A program made the position numbers and the translations under genes. This document shows positions 61,179 to 64,000 of a stretch of DNA of 64,000 nt, piece after piece. Position 1 is the stretch's first letter. Each line of letters opens with the position of its first letter. The notes under the pieces were generated by a model. The model had not been told where the DNA came from. It searched no databases and worked only from the letters and a program-made list of their open reading frames with translations. Origin of the DNA: Microbacterium oxydans (GTDB lineage: Bacteria; Actinomycetota; Actinomycetes; Actinomycetales; Microbacteriaceae); assembly GCF_000956405.1 (NCBI RefSeq), contig NZ_JYIV01000019.1, positions 62,001 to 126,000 on the forward strand, read 5' to 3'.

Positions 61179-61553
61179 GTGAAGACACCTGCAGAGGAGT
61201 TCAACGAGGCCGTCGGTCGCCAGATGCGCGCGGAGATCGCCGCGTCGCGCAGCAGCATCGCCGCGATGGCGCGCAGCATCGGCATCGCCCGAAGTGCACT
61301 CGACAACTACGTGACGGGGAAGCGAGCGATCCCGATACCCGTCGTCTACGCGGTCTGTGCCGACCTCGGTGTCGAGCCCCATGTCCTGCTCGCCCGCGCC
61401 GAAGAGCGCCTCAGAGCGGACGGCGAGACGACAGCACGTATCACGCCGATCCGGCGCACCCCCGATGTCGCCGGCCCCCGCGAAGATAGCCGAGAGGTCG
61501 CCTTCGAATCCGGCGTCCGGCACGACGCCGACACCGACGACCTCTACGAATAG
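61179..61553 (+). CDS. XRE-family helix-turn-helix regulator paired with an ImmA-like peptidase
   Basis: 124 residues from GTG 61179 (ATG 61167 would add four residues). EFNEAVGRQMRAEIAASRSSIAAMARSIGIARSALDNYVTG is the HTH region, seen in parts, followed by VYAVCADLGVEPHVLLARAEE as in phage-type repressors; the tail is disordered and acidic (HDADTDDLYE). An ImmA/IrrE-type peptidase gene follows 44 bases downstream. In ICEBs1 and several prophages such a pair forms a repressor and its anti-repressor protease; here that role is inferred from context. Confidence 0.8.
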   Translation: MKTPAEEFNEAVGRQMRAEIAASRSSIAAMARSIGIARSALDNYVTGKRAIPIPVVYAVCADLGVEPHVLLARAEERLRADGETTARITPIRRTPDVAGPREDSREVAFESGVRHDADTDDLYE

Positions 61554-61597
61554 GCCGGCCAAGGCACCCGCTCGCGAGACCGCACGAGGAGGAGAGA

Positions 61598-61990
61598 ATG
61601 CACGAGCTCCTCCACCTCGCCGACGCGCAGCGGGTGCACGTGATCGAACGCACCGGCCGCACGCGTGGAGGCTACGACCCCACGACGCGCACGATCCGCC
61701 TCAGCCCGGGAATGAGTGCACGCACGACCCGCAGCGTGCTCGCCCATGAACTGGGCCACGCATGTCTCGGCCACGTCCCCCCGGCATCCTCGGCGATGCG
61801 AGCGCAGCAGGAGCGTCAGGCCGACGAATGGGCGGCGTCCCGGCTGATCACTCCGCACGCGTATGCCGAGGCGGAAGAGGTGCGCGGGCCGCATCTGGCG
61901 AGCCTCGCCTTCGAGCTCAACGTCACGATCGAGTTGGTCGAGGCCTACCAGCGGCTCCTGCGCCAGAACCTCCTCCTCGCTGCTGGTTGA
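61598..61990 (+). CDS. ImmA/IrrE-family metallopeptidase
   Basis: 130 residues. [13 protein letters not shown] carries the HExxH zinc motif (residues 50-54), and [21 protein letters not shown] carries the third ligand region. The protein is short: the Tyr-containing N-terminal part is reduced, as in compact members. ATG preceded by GAGGAGGAGAG. Known members cleave a partner HTH repressor (ImmR, DdrO), so the adjacent XRE protein is the obvious substrate candidate. Followed 8 bases later by the GNAT gene. Confidence 0.86.
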   Translation: MHELLHLADAQRVHVIERTGRTRGGYDPTTRTIRLSPGMSARTTRSVLAHELGHACLGHVPPASSAMRAQQERQADEWAASRLITPHAYAEAEEVRGPHLASLAFELNVTIELVEAYQRLLRQNLLLAAG

Positions 61991-61998
61991 ATATCGGC

Positions 61999-62601
61999 AT
62001 GGCCTTCCTCGTCACCCCCGCTCCCGTCACGCTCACCGGCGACCTCGTGGAGCTGCGACCGCTCGACGTGTCCCACATCGATGGACTGATCGAGGCCGTG
62101 CAGGAGGGAGACCTCTGGAAGACGGCGTGGTACACCTCGGTCCCCGCACCCGACGGGGTCGCTGCGGAGGTCGAGCGACGCATCGGCCTCATCGAGAAGG
62201 GCGAGATGGTCCCCTTCACCGCGTTCGACGCGACCGGCCGCATCCTGGGTCTCACGTCGTACTACGACATCGTGGCCGACGTGCCACGGCTGCACATCGG
62301 CTTCACCTGGAACCGGCCGTCCGCGCATGGCTCAGGCACGAATGCCGAGTCCAAGCTGCTGCTGCTGCGTCATGCATTCGAGACGCTCGGGGTCTTCCGC
62401 GTCGGGCTCACCACGCAGTGGGTGAACTTTCAATCGCGGGCGGCCATCGAACGCCTCGGCGCGAAGCAGGATGGCGTCATGCGGGCGATGAGCCGCTACC
62501 GCAACGGCGCACTGCGCGACAGCGTGGAGTACTCGATCATCGAGCCCGAGTGGCCGGCGGTCAGGGCCAACCTCGAAGCGAGACTCGCCAGAAGACGCTG
62601 A
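61999..62601 (+). CDS. GNAT-family N-acetyltransferase (RimJ/RimL-like)
   Basis: 200 residues. [74 protein letters not shown] and [22 protein letters not shown] match the Acetyltransf_3 pattern in which ribosomal-protein or metabolite acetylation is common. Begins 8 bases after the ImmA-like stop, so possibly cotranscribed. Substrate unknown. Confidence 0.88.
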   Translation: MAFLVTPAPVTLTGDLVELRPLDVSHIDGLIEAVQEGDLWKTAWYTSVPAPDGVAAEVERRIGLIEKGEMVPFTAFDATGRILGLTSYYDIVADVPRLHIGFTWNRPSAHGSGTNAESKLLLLRHAFETLGVFRVGLTTQWVNFQSRAAIERLGAKQDGVMRAMSRYRNGALRDSVEYSIIEPEWPAVRANLEARLARRR

Positions 62602-62650
62602 GCACGGCGTCGGGACGAGACGGGACGCCGGATCCCATACCGGTACTTTG

Positions 62651-62731
62651 CGCGAGAATCCTCGCGAGATGCGTGTCCTCGACCGCGATCGCCGCCATGA
62701 TTCATGGAGCCTGTGCAGGAATTCGCACAGG
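62651..62731 (+). promoter_or_regulatory. Hairpin-rich leader of the asparagine-permease gene
   Basis: Three inverted repeats in the 179-base gap before the permease: CGCGAG/CTCGCG with a 4-base loop (62651-62666), perfect palindrome CCATGATTCATGG (62695-62707), and CCTGTGC/GCACAGG with an 8-base loop (62710-62731). Operators or leader-RNA hairpins are both possible; no named riboswitch is recognised. Confidence 0.5.
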
Positions 62732-62780
62732 ACGTCGGGCGCAGATCACGTCCGCGTCGCCCCACTCGGAGAGGTATCGC

Positions 62781-64000
62781 ATGGCCGACCCCACATCCCG
62801 CGTCCCCCTCGACCCCGAAGACGCACGCGAGAACGAGCGCGAGCTCACGGGCGATCGCACCCTCGCGGTCGCAGACTTCTCCAACGAGGAAGCGGGCTAT
62901 CACAAGACCCTCAAGCCCCGCCAGATCCAGATGATCGCGATCGGCGGCGCGATCGGCACGGGGCTGTTCATGGGGGCAGGCGCACGCCTCGCATCCAGCG
63001 GCCCTGCGCTCATCCTCGTCTACGCCCTCTGCGGCTTCTTCGCGTTCCTCATCCTCCGCGCGCTCGGCGAGCTCGTTCTGCATCGCCCTTCCTCCGGCTC
63101 GTTCGTCTCGTACGCACGTGAGTTCTACGGCGAGAAGCTGGCGTTCGCGAGCGGCTGGCTGTACTTCCTGAACTGGGCGATGACGTCGATCGTCGACGTC
63201 ACGGCCGCCGCGCTCTACGTCAAGTTCTGGGCGCAGTACTGGGAGCCGCTGCAGGCCGTCCCCCAATGGCTCATCGCCCTCGTCGCCCTGGTCGTCGTGC
63301 TGACGCTCAACCTCGTCAGCGTGAAGCTGTTCGGCGAGATGGAGTTCTGGTTCGCCATGGTCAAGGTGACTGCTCTGGTCGCATTCCTCGTGGTCGGGAC
63401 CTGCTTCATCGTCTTCAACGGCACCACGGACATCGGAGTCACCGGGATCAGCGTCATCACCGACAACGGCGGCCTGTTCCCGATGGGCTGGTTCGCCCCG
63501 ATCCTCGCCATCTCGGGCGTCGTGTTCGCCTACGCGTCGATCGAGCTCGTCGGCACCGCCGCGGGCGAGACGTCGGAGCCCGCGAAGGTCATGCCCAAGG
63601 CGATCAACACCGTCGTGGTGCGGATCGCGGTCTTCTACGTCGGCTCCATCCTGTTGCTCTCACTTCTGCTGCCGTTCGACACGTACAAGGCCGGGGAGTC
63701 GCCCTTCGTGACCTTCTTCTCCCACATCGGCTCGCCGAACACGGGCGCGGTCGCCGGGTCGGTCATGAACTTCGTCGTCCTCACCGCGGCGCTCTCCAGC
63801 CTCAACGCAGGCCTCTACTCCACCGGCCGCATTCTGCGATCCATGTCCGTCAACGGTTCGGCGCCTCGCTTCACGGCGCGGATGAGCGCGAACGGCGTTC
63901 CGTTCGGCGGCATCCTCCTCACCGCCTCGATCACGCTGATCGGGGTCGGCATCAATGCCCTCTGGCCATCCCAGGCCTTCGAGATCGTGCTGGAGGTCTC
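62781..64000 (+). CDS. ansP: L-asparagine permease, AnsP-like (C-terminus off the window)
   Basis: APC-family amino acid symporter; the first 406 residues are visible. Hydrophilic N-terminus ([19 protein letters not shown]), then [100 protein letters not shown] and [20 protein letters not shown]. These match enterobacterial AnsP as I remember it better than GabP or CycA. ATG follows GGAGAGG at 6-8 bases. The leader carries three inverted repeats. Transport specificity is inferred from similarity. Confidence 0.9.
   Translation, partial: MADPTSRVPLDPEDARENERELTGDRTLAVADFSNEEAGYHKTLKPRQIQMIAIGGAIGTGLFMGAGARLASSGPALILVYALCGFFAFLILRALGELVLHRPSSGSFVSYAREFYGEKLAFASGWLYFLNWAMTSIVDVTAAALYVKFWAQYWEPLQAVPQWLIALVALVVVLTLNLVSVKLFGEMEFWFAMVKVTALVAFLVVGTCFIVFNGTTDIGVTGISVITDNGGLFPMGWFAPILAISGVVFAYASIELVGTAAGETSEPAKVMPKAINTVVVRIAVFYVGSILLLSLLLPFDTYKAGESPFVTFFSHIGSPNTGAVAGSVMNFVVLTAALSSLNAGLYSTGRILRSMSVNGSAPRFTARMSANGVPFGGILLTASITLIGVGINALWPSQAFEIVLEV

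Overview
The window is a stretch of high-GC bacterial chromosome, almost completely coding, with short intergenic gaps (none over 300 bases) and many ATGA/GTGA-type overlaps inside operons. The gene content (metG-tatD-rsmA-ispE housekeeping genes, rsmI next to a protein O-mannosyltransferase, LacI-controlled sugar ABC importers, a Cmx-type exporter, many luciferase-like monooxygenases) and the many leaderless start codons point to an actinobacterium. I infer family Microbacteriaceae, most like Microbacterium. I see no rRNA, tRNA, CRISPR array or insertion sequence. Both ends cut through a gene.

Layout. 1-5.3 kb: a ChvE/MmsA/MmsB-type sugar ABC importer with its LacI regulator and two matching palindromic operators. 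5.4-12.1 kb: housekeeping block ispE, aldo/keto reductase, rsmA, an MFS exporter on the opposite strand, tatD, metG. 12.2-21.8 kb: membrane-anchored molybdopterin oxidoreductase, then a Dpp/Opp-type oligosaccharide importer with a GH1 beta-glucosidase, a CebR-like operator and a second LacI regulator. 21.8-24.3 kb: rsmI and the divergent protein mannosyltransferase. 24.2-28.6 kb: Cmx-like drug exporter with an attenuator-like leader, Lrp regulator, amino-acid permease, aromatic/histidinol-phosphate-type aminotransferase. 28.8-33.7 kb: SUMF1-fold protein, DUF255 thioredoxin-fold protein, FMN reductase, aldo/keto reductase, a small membrane protein. 33.7-38.4 kb: a 1091-residue secreted multidomain protein behind a structured leader, and a membrane acyltransferase-like protein. 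38.5-43.4 kb: HrpA helicase and a quinone-oxidoreductase-like protein. 43.4-52.4 kb: an eight-gene ABC importer / luciferase-like monooxygenase / alkylhydroperoxidase-fold cassette. 52.5-55.1 kb: Gfo/Idh/MocA oxidoreductase, NYN-LOTUS protein, SMI1/KNR4-like protein, closed by a large bidirectional hairpin. 55.1-59.5 kb: Gfo/Idh oxidoreductase plus sugar isomerase with divergent TetR, then a DUF4166/SDR pair. 59.5-64 kb: PLDc_N membrane protein, aldo/keto reductase, an HTH/HTH/ImmA cluster, GNAT acetyltransferase and the start of an AnsP-like asparagine permease.

How it works together. Much of the window is accessory metabolism: three ABC importers, each next to the enzymes or regulator that probably define its substrate, plus NAD(P)H- and FMN-dependent redox enzymes. 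The clearest candidate for a little-known system is the 43.4-52.4 kb cassette. It resembles an uncharacterised conserved gene set that I remember from TIGRFAM family descriptions (KPN_01854/KPN_01858/Avi_7169/Avi_7170). Across the window, at least 18 start codons (17 genes and one leader peptide) lie exactly six bases downstream of a TANNNT hexamer, so leaderless transcription appears to be the default for first genes here, while operon-internal genes use Shine-Dalgarno sites or stop-start overlaps.
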